Source: Gimesia chilikensis
GTDB taxonomy: Bacteria > Planctomycetota > Planctomycetia > Planctomycetales > Planctomycetaceae
DNA: 64,000 bases
Assembly (NCBI RefSeq): GCF_007744075.1
Contig: NZ_CP036266.1
Coordinates: 3,829,748 to 3,893,747, forward strand
Reading direction: 5' to 3'
How positions within the stretch are numbered: the first letter of the stretch is position 1; the number at the start of each line of letters is the position of its first letter. Below the pieces are notes generated by a model. That model saw nothing but the letters and a program-made list of their open reading frames with translations. It did not search any database and had not been told where the DNA came from. Both the position numbers and the translations under genes were made by a program. Positions 44,071-53,415 of the stretch are shown here, piece by piece.

Positions 44071-45144
44071 GTGGAAGCTCGGATTACCCTATTACCCGGC
44101 GATGGTATCGGGCCGGAAATTGTTGCACAGGCCAAGCGAGTTATTGATACGGTTGCCGATAAGTATGGCCACCAGTTCGAAACTCCCTCCTGCCCGATGG
44201 GCGGCAATGCCATCGATGATTTCGGCGATCCGCTGCCTCCACAGACTCTGGAGACCTGCCAGGCCTCACAGGCGATCCTCCTGGGAGCCGTCGGTGGTCC
44301 TAAATGGGACGATCCAACCGCGAAAACACGTCCCGAAGCTGGTTTGCTGAAAATTCGTAAGGAACTGGGGCTGTTCGCGAATCTGCGTCCGATTAAGCCT
44401 TACAGTGAGTTGCTCGACGCTTCACCGCTCAAACGGGAAATTATCGAAGGCACCGATATCCTCTTTTTCCGTGAACTAACCGGCGGGATTTACTTTGGTG
44501 AGTCTGGCCGCATGGAATCTCCAGATGGCGAAAAAGCATACAGCATGATGACCTACACAACGTCGGAAATCGCCCGTATCGTCCGCCTGGCTGCAGAATC
44601 GGCCCGTAATCGGCGGGGTAAGCTGACCTCCGTCGACAAAGCGAACGTGCTGGAAGTCTCTCGTCTCTGGCGTCAGGTTGCCGCCGACGTGATCAAGAAC
44701 GAGTTTCCGGATATCGAATACGAAGTGGTTCTCGTCGATGCAATGGCCATGCACCTGATCTCGCGACCTTCCGATTTTGATGTTGTCGTCACTGGAAACA
44801 TGTTTGGCGACATCCTTACTGACGAAGGATCGATGCTGCCCGGTTCGCTGGGACTGCTCCCCTCTGCATCACTGGGCTCCGATGGCCCCGGCCTGTACGA
44901 GCCGATTCATGGTTCCGCACCGGATATCGCCGGCAAAGGGATTGCGAACCCGCTGGCGACGATTCTGGCTACCGCCATGCTGCTGCGACATTCACTCAAC
45001 CTGGAAACGGAAGCTGCTGCCGTCGAAGAGGCTGTTGCCCGGGTTGTGGCTGCAGGACATCGCACTGCAGATATTGCCGCCGGTGGTAAGAGCATTTCGA
45101 CCAGTGAGATGGGCGACCTTGTCATTCAGGAACTGACTGCCTGA
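44071..45144 (+). CDS. leuB: 3-isopropylmalate dehydrogenase
   Basis: Oxidatively decarboxylates 3-isopropylmalate in leucine synthesis. The 357-residue cytosolic protein shows the family N-terminus [14 protein letters not shown], the discriminating helix [19 protein letters not shown] (with Arg-Leu specific residues for isopropylmalate), the active-site region [10 protein letters not shown] and the metal/NAD segments [29 protein letters not shown] and [21 protein letters not shown] at 44071 is preferred: it follows GAGGAAAG and starts directly before the first strand; a TTG at 44035 would add residues overlapping the promoter. It is monocistronic, ending at a strong terminator; leuA and leuCD are not in the window. 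Confidence 0.93.
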   Translation: MEARITLLPGDGIGPEIVAQAKRVIDTVADKYGHQFETPSCPMGGNAIDDFGDPLPPQTLETCQASQAILLGAVGGPKWDDPTAKTRPEAGLLKIRKELGLFANLRPIKPYSELLDASPLKREIIEGTDILFFRELTGGIYFGESGRMESPDGEKAYSMMTYTTSEIARIVRLAAESARNRRGKLTSVDKANVLEVSRLWRQVAADVIKNEFPDIEYEVVLVDAMAMHLISRPSDFDVVVTGNMFGDILTDEGSMLPGSLGLLPSASLGSDGPGLYEPIHGSAPDIAGKGIANPLATILATAMLLRHSLNLETEAAAVEEAVARVVAAGHRTADIAAGGKSISTSEMGDLVIQELTA

Positions 45145-45170
45145 GAACGGTATTCACCGTAATTCAAAGC

Positions 45171-45216
45171 AAAACGGCTGGGAAGAAACATGATTTCCTT
45201 CCCAGCCGTTTTTTGT
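45171..45216 (+). terminator. Rho-independent terminator of leuB
   Basis: AAAACGGCTGGGAAG (45171-45185) pairs with CTTCCCAGCCGTTTT (45198-45212) across a 12-base loop, then TTTTGTTTT. It is 26 bases after the stop codon. The A run on the left also lets it serve the minus-strand operon that ends at 45235. Confidence 0.9.
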
Positions 45217-45234
45217 TTTCTGCAACTGAATTGC

Positions 45235-46113
45235 TTAGACGTCACATAGAATGACGGCTTCTTTCAGGCCCTCGTAAGGATCGCGCGTTGGAATGAATTC
45301 CTGTCCGACAAACCCCTGATAGCCAATATCGAGCAGCGCCTGCATGATTGGCGGATAATTGATTTCCTGTTTCATATCCAGTTCGCCACGCCCCGGATTC
45401 CCGGCTGTGTGCACGTGACCGATGTAGTCCTTATGTTCGTGCAGGCGACGGATCACGTCCCCGTCCATGATCTGGACATGGTAGATATCAAACAGCAGCT
45501 TCATTCGGTCTGAACCGACCTGCTTGATGATATCAATACAGTAATCTGTATGATCCCCATGATAACCGGGATGCCCTTTCATGGGATGGCTGCTGTCCCG
45601 TGAATTCAGCATTTCCAGGCAGAGATTCACATTATTCTTCTCGGCATAACCGATGATCTTTTTCAAGCCGGCAACGCAGTTCTTCGCTCCTTCATCATCG
45701 CTGATACCGTCCCGCATACCGGTGAAAGTGATCACATTTTTGACACCGCCCGCGGCACATTCATCGATTCGCTTACGCAGAATTTCAATACATTGATCCC
45801 AGTTATCCGGGTTGTTGAATCCGACTTTGAATCCATGGCTGGATGCGATCGCACAGGTTAAACCATGTTTCTGGAGTGTCTTCCAGTTCTCGGCTGGCGT
45901 CAGTTCTACACTTTTGATTCCCAGCTGACTGGCGACCTGGGCCGTTTTGTCGATGTCCCAGTACTTCTTGAAGCACCAGTGAACGACTGACTGATTGATA
46001 TTTCCCTTAAGTGTTTTGGAAGAAGAAGCATGGGCCGCCGAAAGCCCGAGCGCAGTTGCTGCCAGCACGCCTGATGTCTGCAGCATGTTTCGACGACTGA
46101 TGGGTGAGTGCAT
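45235..46113 (-). CDS. Tat-exported hydroxypyruvate isomerase-like TIM-barrel protein
   Basis: A 292-residue sugar-phosphate-isomerase-type TIM barrel (AP-endonuclease 2 superfamily). The N-terminus SPISRRNMLQTSGVLAATALGLSAAHAS is a twin-arginine signal (SRRNML), so it is exported folded. Motifs of the hydroxypyruvate isomerase family include LCLEMLNSRDSSHPMKGHPGY, LLFDIYHVQIMDGD and GQEFIPTRDP; the metal ligands Glu, Asp, His and Glu lie in these. Substrate is unknown; export fits other planctomycete sugar-isomerase-like proteins. ATG at 46113 has AGAGGTTC upstream. It is the last gene of the large minus-strand cluster, 34 bases after the permease gene, and ends at the leuB terminator. Confidence 0.83.
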   Translation of the reverse strand: MHSPISRRNMLQTSGVLAATALGLSAAHASSSKTLKGNINQSVVHWCFKKYWDIDKTAQVASQLGIKSVELTPAENWKTLQKHGLTCAIASSHGFKVGFNNPDNWDQCIEILRKRIDECAAGGVKNVITFTGMRDGISDDEGAKNCVAGLKKIIGYAEKNNVNLCLEMLNSRDSSHPMKGHPGYHGDHTDYCIDIIKQVGSDRMKLLFDIYHVQIMDGDVIRRLHEHKDYIGHVHTAGNPGRGELDMKQEINYPPIMQALLDIGYQGFVGQEFIPTRDPYEGLKEAVILCDV

Positions 46114-46147
46114 AAGAACCTCTGTTTCAGCAGGTAAAAGGAACAGT

Positions 46148-47701
46148 TTATTGTGAAGCCAGATGGACCAAACGTTCTTTGATCAGATAATGAAAAGCAA
46201 CAATACCAATCATCATCATAAACGTTAACGCGACGGAAAGTCCATCCATATCAGGCGCCCCTGTTCCCAGGGAAAGTAAACTGACTGAAACGAAGAAAAA
46301 GGTGTTACCCATCCACATGATGAAGAACGAAAGGGGCAATGCACCCCATTTAATATAGGTGGACAGAAAAGCCGTCAGATGCCAGAAAAACAGGATCTCG
46401 GTACACATCATCCAGAACCCGGGTTCGGCAAAGACCAGGCCGGAATCGTAACGCATTTCTCTGAGGCTGAACAACACACCCAATGACAGATAGAAGAAGG
46501 CCGGCAGGATACTCAGCAGAGATCCCAGCACTTTCGTATATGCTATCTTCGCCATCGACTCAGGGAGCATCGCCGTGGAGACCAGCGTTTTCCACTGGAT
46601 TTCCACATGAAAGATCCGCGCCGAGATCAGGCTGATTTCAATCAGAATGACAATCAACATGGTCCAGAACATCGTCATTCCGATTTCCTGGATGGAATAG
46701 CTACGCGTGGTATAACCAAAAAAAGTACAGAGAGAGAACAAAGCCATTCCGTAGGCAATGAATTTGATCAGGCTCATACCATAGCCGCCGTGGACAAAAA
46801 AGAAGTCTTTCCACATCAGTGCCTGAGGCCAGGCACGCCCCGGCGAAAACATACTGCGTTTCTTTTTCGCGACGAGTCTGCGTTCGGGAGTAGAAGACTG
46901 TTCGAGCAACGCAAAGCGGGTGAACAACCAGTTCGCCACACCAAACAGGAACAGTCCAAACAACAAATTGCTCCAGAACTGGTATCCCCAGGCCGTCTCG
47001 TTGAAGCCGGTCGACAGGATGGTCGTAACCTGTTTGATCACTGAGGAATCGTAGATCCATTCGAGAATAATCCCCGCGACTTTCACAGGGAAGAAATTTC
47101 CGGAGATCCAGTTTTCATTGATGGCCGCAGTTCGTAGCAGTTCAAACAGAGGGACACCCAGAAAGTACGTAACCAGGCCGATAAAGACCAGGGTGGAAGC
47201 CGTCCGCGAACGTGCGCTGATCACAGAACACAACAGGCCCAGGTTCGCGACCAGAAACAGGAAGGCTGCGAGCGCGATATAGGCGGCAAGGACCTGCGAG
47301 AACATTACACCGCCGAGCGTGATTGCGAGTAAGGTAAACGGGAACTGAATCGAGAGCAGTAACAGGGCGGCAATCAGGCGGGGCAGCATTTTTCCCAGCA
47401 ACAGTGAGACCGGGTTAACCCCTGCCATCAATAGCAGCCCGATGGTCTCTTCTTCCTTTTCTTCGGTGATCGCTGTTGCGAAGAAGCTGATGCCTGCAAT
47501 CAGGATAAACACAAAATTCAGATAGACGATCTGTCCGAACAAAGCCAGACCAGCAGCCCCCATCAGGGAACTGCTCATCTGGGCAGAGAAGAGGCAGAAC
47601 AGGATCAGAATCGCAAACAGGAAGCGAAACAGGTGTGTGCGCATCAGACGAAAGTCGACTGCCAACGCACGGTGAAACAGCGCAAAGGTTCCCTGAAACA
47701 T
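46148..47701 (-). CDS. ABC-2 type transporter permease (second cassette)
   Basis: A 517-residue permease with about 12 hydrophobic helices. The segment ATAITEEKEEETIGLLLMAGVNPVSLLLGK has the 'EExxxTLxLLL' element found in ABC-2 type and gliding-motility (GldF-type) permeases. It should form a membrane complex with the ABC ATPase encoded immediately upstream: the ATG at 47701 shares its A with that gene's TGA (TGATG), so translation is coupled. Export substrate unknown. It is the last transport gene of the cluster and resembles the permease at 50-52 kb in architecture. Followed 34 bases later by the isomerase-like gene. Confidence 0.8.
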   Translation of the reverse strand: MFQGTFALFHRALAVDFRLMRTHLFRFLFAILILFCLFSAQMSSSLMGAAGLALFGQIVYLNFVFILIAGISFFATAITEEKEEETIGLLLMAGVNPVSLLLGKMLPRLIAALLLLSIQFPFTLLAITLGGVMFSQVLAAYIALAAFLFLVANLGLLCSVISARSRTASTLVFIGLVTYFLGVPLFELLRTAAINENWISGNFFPVKVAGIILEWIYDSSVIKQVTTILSTGFNETAWGYQFWSNLLFGLFLFGVANWLFTRFALLEQSSTPERRLVAKKKRSMFSPGRAWPQALMWKDFFFVHGGYGMSLIKFIAYGMALFSLCTFFGYTTRSYSIQEIGMTMFWTMLIVILIEISLISARIFHVEIQWKTLVSTAMLPESMAKIAYTKVLGSLLSILPAFFYLSLGVLFSLREMRYDSGLVFAEPGFWMMCTEILFFWHLTAFLSTYIKWGALPLSFFIMWMGNTFFFVSVSLLSLGTGAPDMDGLSVALTFMMMIGIVAFHYLIKERLVHLASQ

Positions 47702-48663
47702 CAGCGTACCCCCTGCTCTGTGAGATCCAGAAACGCCTGGTTCAAGTGCTTCTTGTCGCGCTGGAAGGAATCAATGACTCCATTGAGTGCGATGATTTTA
47801 GAAAGCAGCGCACTGGAATTGAGGATCGTCATATCAAAGGTCACCCGCATTTCCCGTGGCTTGGGTGTCTTTTCGACACTGACGATTCCGGGTTCATTTG
47901 CCAGAGCTGCGATGATTGCATCCGGTTCCGATTCAAGGGTGATTTTATAGACGGGATGTTCCTGTTCATAATTCAGCAGACCATCCATGGATCCGCTGTA
48001 TTTAATCAATCCTCGGTCAATAATGGTTACACTGTCGCACAACTCAGCGAGCTCACTGAGGATATGTGAACTGATGAAAATCGTTTTGCCCATTCGCTTC
48101 AGTTCCTGGAGAATTTCCATTAACTCAATCCGGGCACGAGGATCCAGGCCGGAAGCAGGTTCGTCTAACAACAGCAAGTCGGGATCATTCACCAGCACCC
48201 GCGCCAGACTCACCCGCTGCTGCATACCCCGCGACAGTCCACTGATCAGCGAATCTCTGCGGCCATCCATGTCTGTTAACGTCAGCACATCATTGATGAC
48301 CTGGTCGCGCTGTTCCTGCTTTAAGCCATAAGCAGCCCCAAAGAAGTCCAGATATTCGAAGACAGTCATCTGTCGGTAAGTACTGAAATGATCGGGCATG
48401 AAACCGATTCGCCGCCGAATCTCTTTGACGGCGGTACGCACGTCATGCCCAAAAACGGCGACTTTGCCTGCCTGAGGTTGCAGCAGCGTACAGATGATTT
48501 TGAGTGTCGTCGTCTTGCCGGCACCATTCGGCCCTACGAAACCATGCAGGGATTGTGGGTGAACCTGAAAACTGATTCCCTGAAGTGCACGATGCCCTTT
48601 GAAGGAATGCGAGACATTCTCAATATTGATGACAGGCGGATGATTCTGTTGGTCATTTATCAT
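47701..48663 (-). CDS. ABC transporter ATP-binding protein (second cassette)
   Basis: A 320-residue ABC ATPase with Walker A GPNGAGKTTT, signature LSRGMQQRVSLARVL, Walker B LLLLDEPASGLDPRARIE, and H-loop SSHILSEL. The N-terminal KGHRALQGISFQVHP and C-terminal region after residue 220 (about 100 residues) are those of the ABC-2/drug-exporter (NatA/CcmA-like) type. Very similar in sequence to the ATPase at 52-53 kb (identical DPDLLLLDEPASGLDPRARIE), so the two are paralogues. Its ATG at 48663 lies 11 bases inside the end of the preceding membrane-protein gene and its TGA overlaps the permease ATG. Confidence 0.9.
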   Translation of the reverse strand: MINDQQNHPPVINIENVSHSFKGHRALQGISFQVHPQSLHGFVGPNGAGKTTTLKIICTLLQPQAGKVAVFGHDVRTAVKEIRRRIGFMPDHFSTYRQMTVFEYLDFFGAAYGLKQEQRDQVINDVLTLTDMDGRRDSLISGLSRGMQQRVSLARVLVNDPDLLLLDEPASGLDPRARIELMEILQELKRMGKTIFISSHILSELAELCDSVTIIDRGLIKYSGSMDGLLNYEQEHPVYKITLESEPDAIIAALANEPGIVSVEKTPKPREMRVTFDMTILNSSALLSKIIALNGVIDSFQRDKKHLNQAFLDLTEQGVR

Positions 48664-50551
48664 TGGTCAGATTCTTTTTCTCGGGTAAGGCGAGATTATA
48701 GGCGAAGAGAATACGTCCCTGCTGGGTTCCCTGCACGTTGGTTTTTACTTTGAGTGTTTCCGGAATCTCGCCGTACAGAAAGAGCTGCAGGCGAGATGAG
48801 TTACCCTGGTACTGTTGCAATTTTTCGGAACTGAGCAGACCGAGATCTTTTAATATCAAGTGCGTACGCAATCCGTCATAGACCTGCTCAATATCTTCAT
48901 CCGAATTTGCAGTTCTGAGCCGTGAAGCATACAGCAGATCCGAATCGAGGTGTCTGTTCCAGGCTGAAAGCAGCTCTCGGCTTTTGCCTAACGATAATTC
49001 GCTCGGATTTTCACCGGAAGAGGGAATCAGGTCGTAGACGTATTTTCCGAGGATGAGTTGCCGGTGATTCAGCCCGGGGGGAAGTGGCGTTTCTGACTTG
49101 AGGGTCAGCTGTTTGAGAATCACGTTCCCGTTTTCCATGTCGATTTCATAATCCTGCACCGAAAACCGGGGGGACGTATAGGGAGCTTTGATCCGGTACA
49201 TCATTCGGCGGCTCGAAAAGGGAGGAATGTCGGAGACGAACCTGCCGTCGTTGCCATTGAAAATCCCGCCACGAACCCGTTCGATCACTTGCGCTGTTGA
49301 AAAAATGGCGCCTTCACCGTCTTCTGTAAACTGGTAATCGTCCCCCTCAGTGACGAAACAGTTCATCCAACAGCTCAGGTCCAGTTGATTGTCAGGGAGT
49401 GGTTTCGCGAGCAGCAGGCTGTTGATTGTGGTTTTCTCACCGTAACCGCGCTTCCCGATGGTCCAGAAGATGATGCTGAATACGCTTACGGTACAGAGTA
49501 GAAACAGGAGAGAATTGCGATACCGCATCATATTTTTTCGATGCTGGAACAGATAACAGCCGGGAAAGATCAGAAATATATAGAATAACGTCATAATATA
49601 AATTACCGCCCAGTTATGAGTGGGGCGGGTCAGTTCGGATAACTGGTAGAGAAACCCAGAGTTGATGTCCCCATACTGGTAAGGATCATCGTTCTCTCCG
49701 CTGGACTGGGACTCATTCGCCAGGGGAGCAGCAGCATAAATGCCTAAGGACTTTGCCTCGCTGTCGCGGACGGCCTGGATTCGTTCATCAAGAGTCGTCG
49801 CCTTCAGTTGATTCAACTTCGTATCGTGGCGGATCACCAGTCCCGCACCGACGCGAAAATGATCGAAGGGGGCATTCAGTGGGGCTAGCGTCGATGTAAA
49901 TTTCAAACTCTCCCCACTGGGGGCGGGAAGCAGATGCAGAACGCCCCCCTGCTCCAGCCAGTCCATGAACGAGACTCGACGGGCCACATCCCAGCGCGGC
50001 ACATGACCCAGAATGACTTCATCCAATGAATCCGTCGCGGTCACAAACGGAGGAAACAGGTCTTCTGGGTATTTCTTAAAGCTGGCTCCCCCCTGGAGGA
50101 GGCCATCGCTTCCGGCGATGATAATCCGCAGAGGCCCGGTCGTGGTGACGGTACCTCCGGTTCGTTTGACGCTGCGATATTGTACAAATCCGGGGCCCCA
50201 GTTCAGACTCCAGTCTTCATCCTGACCATCGACGATATACGGGTAGAACTGGACCCACTGGGAGCTGTAAGGCGGCAGATAGACTTTTTTATACAGTGGC
50301 GCGCCGACTTTCGTTCCATTAAACTGCTGACGGTTTAACTGGACTGCTTCGTCGAAGACCTCGGGCGTATTATTGCTTAAACGCAGAGAGAGCGGGACAA
50401 ATTTTCCCCGAACTGGTTGGTTATTGAATCCCCAGATAGTCTCCTCGACATCAATCGCATAGACAGCGGAAGGCAACATCAACAGCATGAAGAGCAGCAG
50501 CAGCTGGTTAATGATTTTGTAGTTTAGATACGTTCGAAACATCCTCGTCAC
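48653..50551 (-). CDS. Membrane protein with large extracytoplasmic domain, unknown function (second cassette)
   Basis: A 632-residue protein with a signal sequence (NYKIINQLLLLFMLLMLPSAVYA), a long extracytoplasmic beta-rich region (about 30-310), two to three helices near 312-370 (NWAVIYIMTLFYIFLIFPGC, NSLLFLLCTVSVFSIIFW), and a C-terminal soluble domain. The region LRIIIAGSDGLLQ...FMDWLEQGGVLHLLP resembles the glutamine-amidotransferase-like fold seen in the analogous protein at 53-55 kb. I do not recognise a characterised family. GTG at 50551 (GGAAGGA upstream) is preferred to ATG 50542. It follows the permease gene of the other cassette by 4 bases and overlaps the next ATPase gene. Confidence 0.65.
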   Translation of the reverse strand: MTRMFRTYLNYKIINQLLLLFMLLMLPSAVYAIDVEETIWGFNNQPVRGKFVPLSLRLSNNTPEVFDEAVQLNRQQFNGTKVGAPLYKKVYLPPYSSQWVQFYPYIVDGQDEDWSLNWGPGFVQYRSVKRTGGTVTTTGPLRIIIAGSDGLLQGGASFKKYPEDLFPPFVTATDSLDEVILGHVPRWDVARRVSFMDWLEQGGVLHLLPAPSGESLKFTSTLAPLNAPFDHFRVGAGLVIRHDTKLNQLKATTLDERIQAVRDSEAKSLGIYAAAPLANESQSSGENDDPYQYGDINSGFLYQLSELTRPTHNWAVIYIMTLFYIFLIFPGCYLFQHRKNMMRYRNSLLFLLCTVSVFSIIFWTIGKRGYGEKTTINSLLLAKPLPDNQLDLSCWMNCFVTEGDDYQFTEDGEGAIFSTAQVIERVRGGIFNGNDGRFVSDIPPFSSRRMMYRIKAPYTSPRFSVQDYEIDMENGNVILKQLTLKSETPLPPGLNHRQLILGKYVYDLIPSSGENPSELSLGKSRELLSAWNRHLDSDLLYASRLRTANSDEDIEQVYDGLRTHLILKDLGLLSSEKLQQYQGNSSRLQLFLYGEIPETLKVKTNVQGTQQGRILFAYNLALPEKKNLTNDK

Positions 50552-50554
50552 ATT

Positions 50555-52450
50555 CTATCCTTCCAGGGAAGAACTCAATACTGGTTTCGATTCACTCGGT
50601 GGTGCGGGAGGAACATAATCCTGTTCAGGCGTGTCCCCCAACCGCCCCAGTCTCTCATCAATGTGCCCGAGACACAAGTGGCGAAACCAGAAACATAGGC
50701 AGCCATAGATCAGGGAATTAAGGATGAGAGGAATCCAGATCGAACCGAATTCACGAAATTCAGCGATTTCATTCACCACGATAAAAGAAGCCGGTCCCAG
50801 TAGAACGCCGTAGATCACGGAGTCTTCATTCATTGAGGGATTTAATACAAAAAGTGGAAACGCCAGGATGAACGGTGACAAACACCAGAGAATGACGCCC
50901 CCCAGAGCCGTCAGGATGGCTTTCGTCTGGGATTTGATTTTCATCCCGATCCAGCAGAACAGATAAATCAACATCGGCAGGTAGATCGAAATCGTCAGCA
51001 TCGAACCGGTAAAGTAAGCGAACCAGCGTGTCGAGTAATTGGTGTGTCGGTAAAAGTTTATGGAATAGCCGGCCAGGTGATACTCCATTTTCCACCAGGT
51101 TTCAAACAACACGATGGTCAACAGGGGAATCAACAGCACCAGGCAGAGCCTTCTGACGCCGGCGATTTTTTGTCTCAGAATTTCTCTCCCCGAGAGAGGC
51201 GCCGTGAGCAGGACATCGAGTGTTTCGTGAGAACGCTCCCCTGCAATCAGACTGGTCGCTGAAACTGCGAGCAGCAGCGTCGTCAGAATCCAGACACCCC
51301 ACAGCAACATGACCGCCCCGGGAACCACCGGTTCCGGACTACCGGTGGCAATTAAGATACACAAAAACAGAATGGGGACTTCCAGCGCAACCAGGATGCG
51401 AAACAGGTAACGAAACGTGCCCAGTGATTTCTTGGAGGTTTCCCGCCAGGCAATGGGATCATCCTCGGGCAGCTTTACATCATCCTGCACCAGTACGATT
51501 CCCCGTGTCACGCGATTGTCATTAATTTTACTGAACTGCGAGTCCAGCTTCCTGAACATGTTTAACAGCAGATTTCGCGGCGTCAGGAAGGCACGTCGCA
51601 CGAGAAAGTAATGGGCCATGATCAGAAACATCAGCGTGACTGTCAGCATGGGAATACTCAAAATGAGTGGTCCCAGGATCGCGGAGATACCGGTCGTACG
51701 GGAGCACAGATCAAACAGGTAAGGGCCGAACAGGAACAGGTTCAATTCAGACGAGCGTCCCCAGTTTCCCAGCAGATTACTCAAAGCCGGTATATTTTGC
51801 AGCACCTGTGAAAAAACGTGAAACAGTTCCCGGTAATAAAACAGATTCAGTTCGTAGACGATGATCGGCCCAAACAGCATGAAAAAACCAAACACATAGG
51901 TCGCAATAAAGGCACCAACCGTACTGCGAAAGAAACTGGAGCAGAGAACGCCTAAAGCCGCGACCTGCAGCATTGTCATGAGCAGAAACCAGATCCCGCT
52001 GATGAACATCGCCGGCGAAACCCCACCCAGGGCATAGGCGAAAGCCAGAATCGGGAGTCCCAGAGTCAGAAACGTGAGCATCGTAATTAAACGCCCCAGG
52101 TACTTTTCGAGAATGATGGTCCCGGGACTCAGTCGAGTAATCAGTAACAGCCCCAGACTGTTGCGCTCTTTTTCGTGGGTGATCACGCTACAGGAAATCG
52201 CGGGCAGGAAGAGATAAATGGCGATAAACTGCAGATAGATCATCGCCTCGAAGATATCGCGGCCCCGCCCCAGAATGGCCATCGGGTTATTTTGAAGTCC
52301 CGACATCAGATCAATGTAAATAAAACCGACAAAACCGAGGAACAGCAGCGCATAAATGGTGCGGATGATGTAAGTTCTACGGCGGTTGGCCAGTTCTGTC
52401 AGCTCTTTGGAGAGCAGCGGAAGCCCGAGTTGGAATCCTCTGGATTTCAT
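50555..52450 (-). CDS. ABC-2 type transporter permease (first cassette)
   Basis: A 631-residue membrane protein with about 12 helices, containing two copies of the permease element: ITHEKERNSLGLLLITRLSPGTIILEK near residues 85-110 and IAGERSHETLDVLLTAPLSGREILRQK near 405-430. So it is an internally repeated, fused ABC-2 type permease, unlike the single-element 517-residue paralogue. It overlaps the ATPase gene before it by four bases (ATGA) and so is translationally coupled. A C-terminal Pro/Ser-rich tail (PEQDYVPPAPPSESKP) is cytoplasmic. Substrate unknown. ATG at 52450. Confidence 0.8.
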   Translation of the reverse strand: MKSRGFQLGLPLLSKELTELANRRRTYIIRTIYALLFLGFVGFIYIDLMSGLQNNPMAILGRGRDIFEAMIYLQFIAIYLFLPAISCSVITHEKERNSLGLLLITRLSPGTIILEKYLGRLITMLTFLTLGLPILAFAYALGGVSPAMFISGIWFLLMTMLQVAALGVLCSSFFRSTVGAFIATYVFGFFMLFGPIIVYELNLFYYRELFHVFSQVLQNIPALSNLLGNWGRSSELNLFLFGPYLFDLCSRTTGISAILGPLILSIPMLTVTLMFLIMAHYFLVRRAFLTPRNLLLNMFRKLDSQFSKINDNRVTRGIVLVQDDVKLPEDDPIAWRETSKKSLGTFRYLFRILVALEVPILFLCILIATGSPEPVVPGAVMLLWGVWILTTLLLAVSATSLIAGERSHETLDVLLTAPLSGREILRQKIAGVRRLCLVLLIPLLTIVLFETWWKMEYHLAGYSINFYRHTNYSTRWFAYFTGSMLTISIYLPMLIYLFCWIGMKIKSQTKAILTALGGVILWCLSPFILAFPLFVLNPSMNEDSVIYGVLLGPASFIVVNEIAEFREFGSIWIPLILNSLIYGCLCFWFRHLCLGHIDERLGRLGDTPEQDYVPPAPPSESKPVLSSSLEG

Positions 52451-53394
52451 GCCGTCTTGCCCTCCGTCAACTTCATGAATACCGTTTCCATATCCATGGC
52501 TTCCGCCTGAAACATGCGGATCCGGGCGCCCGTCGCAGCCAGTCGGGCATGCAACTCATCGACGGCCATCTGGTCTTCCTGCAGTTGAATTGCCAGTCGG
52601 TCCGCCTGCACGGAAACCGACTTGACTCCTTCGAATTGTTCAATCTGCTGACAGATCCCGTTCATCTCACCGACAATCTGCACGTGAACAACCCGGCTGA
52701 GCTCAAGTCGTTTATAAATCTGATCCAGAGATCCCTGGGTGACAAACTGACCTGCCTCAATAATGCCGATACTGGTACAAAGCTGTGATAGTTCGTGCAG
52801 AATATGGCTGGAGATGATGATCGTCTTCCCCATTTCTTTGAGGGCTACCAGAAGTTCGCGAACTTCAATTCGTGCCCGCGGATCCAGGCCACTGGCTGGT
52901 TCATCCAGCAGCAGCAGATCAGGATCGTGCAGCAGGACGCGTGCCAGAGCCAGTCGCTGTTTCATTCCGCGCGACAGTGAGTCAACGGGCGAGTCTATCT
53001 TCGCTGTCAGATCGGTCAATTCCAGCACGTCGTCAACAATTGCTTTGCGTCGACTGCGATTAATGCGATAGGCGGCGGCGAAAAAGTGCAGATACTCGCG
53101 GGCAGTCAGGTCTTCATACACGCCGAAGAAATCGGGCATGTAGCCGATCATCTCGCGGATCAGATGCGGTGCTTTATGCACAGAAACTCCGTTGATTTTG
53201 ACTGCGTCGCATTCATACTCCCGTTGCAGCGTCGCCAGAACTTTGATCGTGGATGACTTCCCGGCACCGTTGGGGCCGATGAAACCGAAGACTTCGCCTT
53301 TGGGAATCGTAAACGAAATCCCTTTGACGGCTTCGTATTTACCATAGCGGACCCACAGATTTTTCACTTCCACCATTGGAGGTTGTATGCTCAT
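52447..53394 (-). CDS. ABC transporter ATP-binding protein (first cassette)
   Basis: A 315-residue ABC ATPase: Walker A GPNGAGKSSTIKV, signature LSRGMKQRLALARVLLHD, Walker B DLLLLDEPASGLDPRARIEV, H-loop SSHILHELSQL. The C-terminal segment after about residue 220 (HVQIVGEMNGICQQIEQF...) is an extra domain shared with its paralogue at 47-48 kb. It belongs to the ABC-2/GldA-like class and should energise the 631-residue permease. ATG at 53394 is used; a TTG at 53403 gives a longer variant. It follows the 730-residue membrane protein gene by 21 bases and its stop overlaps the permease start (ATGA). Confidence 0.9.
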   Translation of the reverse strand: MSIQPPMVEVKNLWVRYGKYEAVKGISFTIPKGEVFGFIGPNGAGKSSTIKVLATLQREYECDAVKINGVSVHKAPHLIREMIGYMPDFFGVYEDLTAREYLHFFAAAYRINRSRRKAIVDDVLELTDLTAKIDSPVDSLSRGMKQRLALARVLLHDPDLLLLDEPASGLDPRARIEVRELLVALKEMGKTIIISSHILHELSQLCTSIGIIEAGQFVTQGSLDQIYKRLELSRVVHVQIVGEMNGICQQIEQFEGVKSVSVQADRLAIQLQEDQMAVDELHARLAATGARIRMFQAEAMDMETVFMKLTEGKTA

Positions 53395-53415
53395 AGTATT
53401 CAATTCACACTTCTG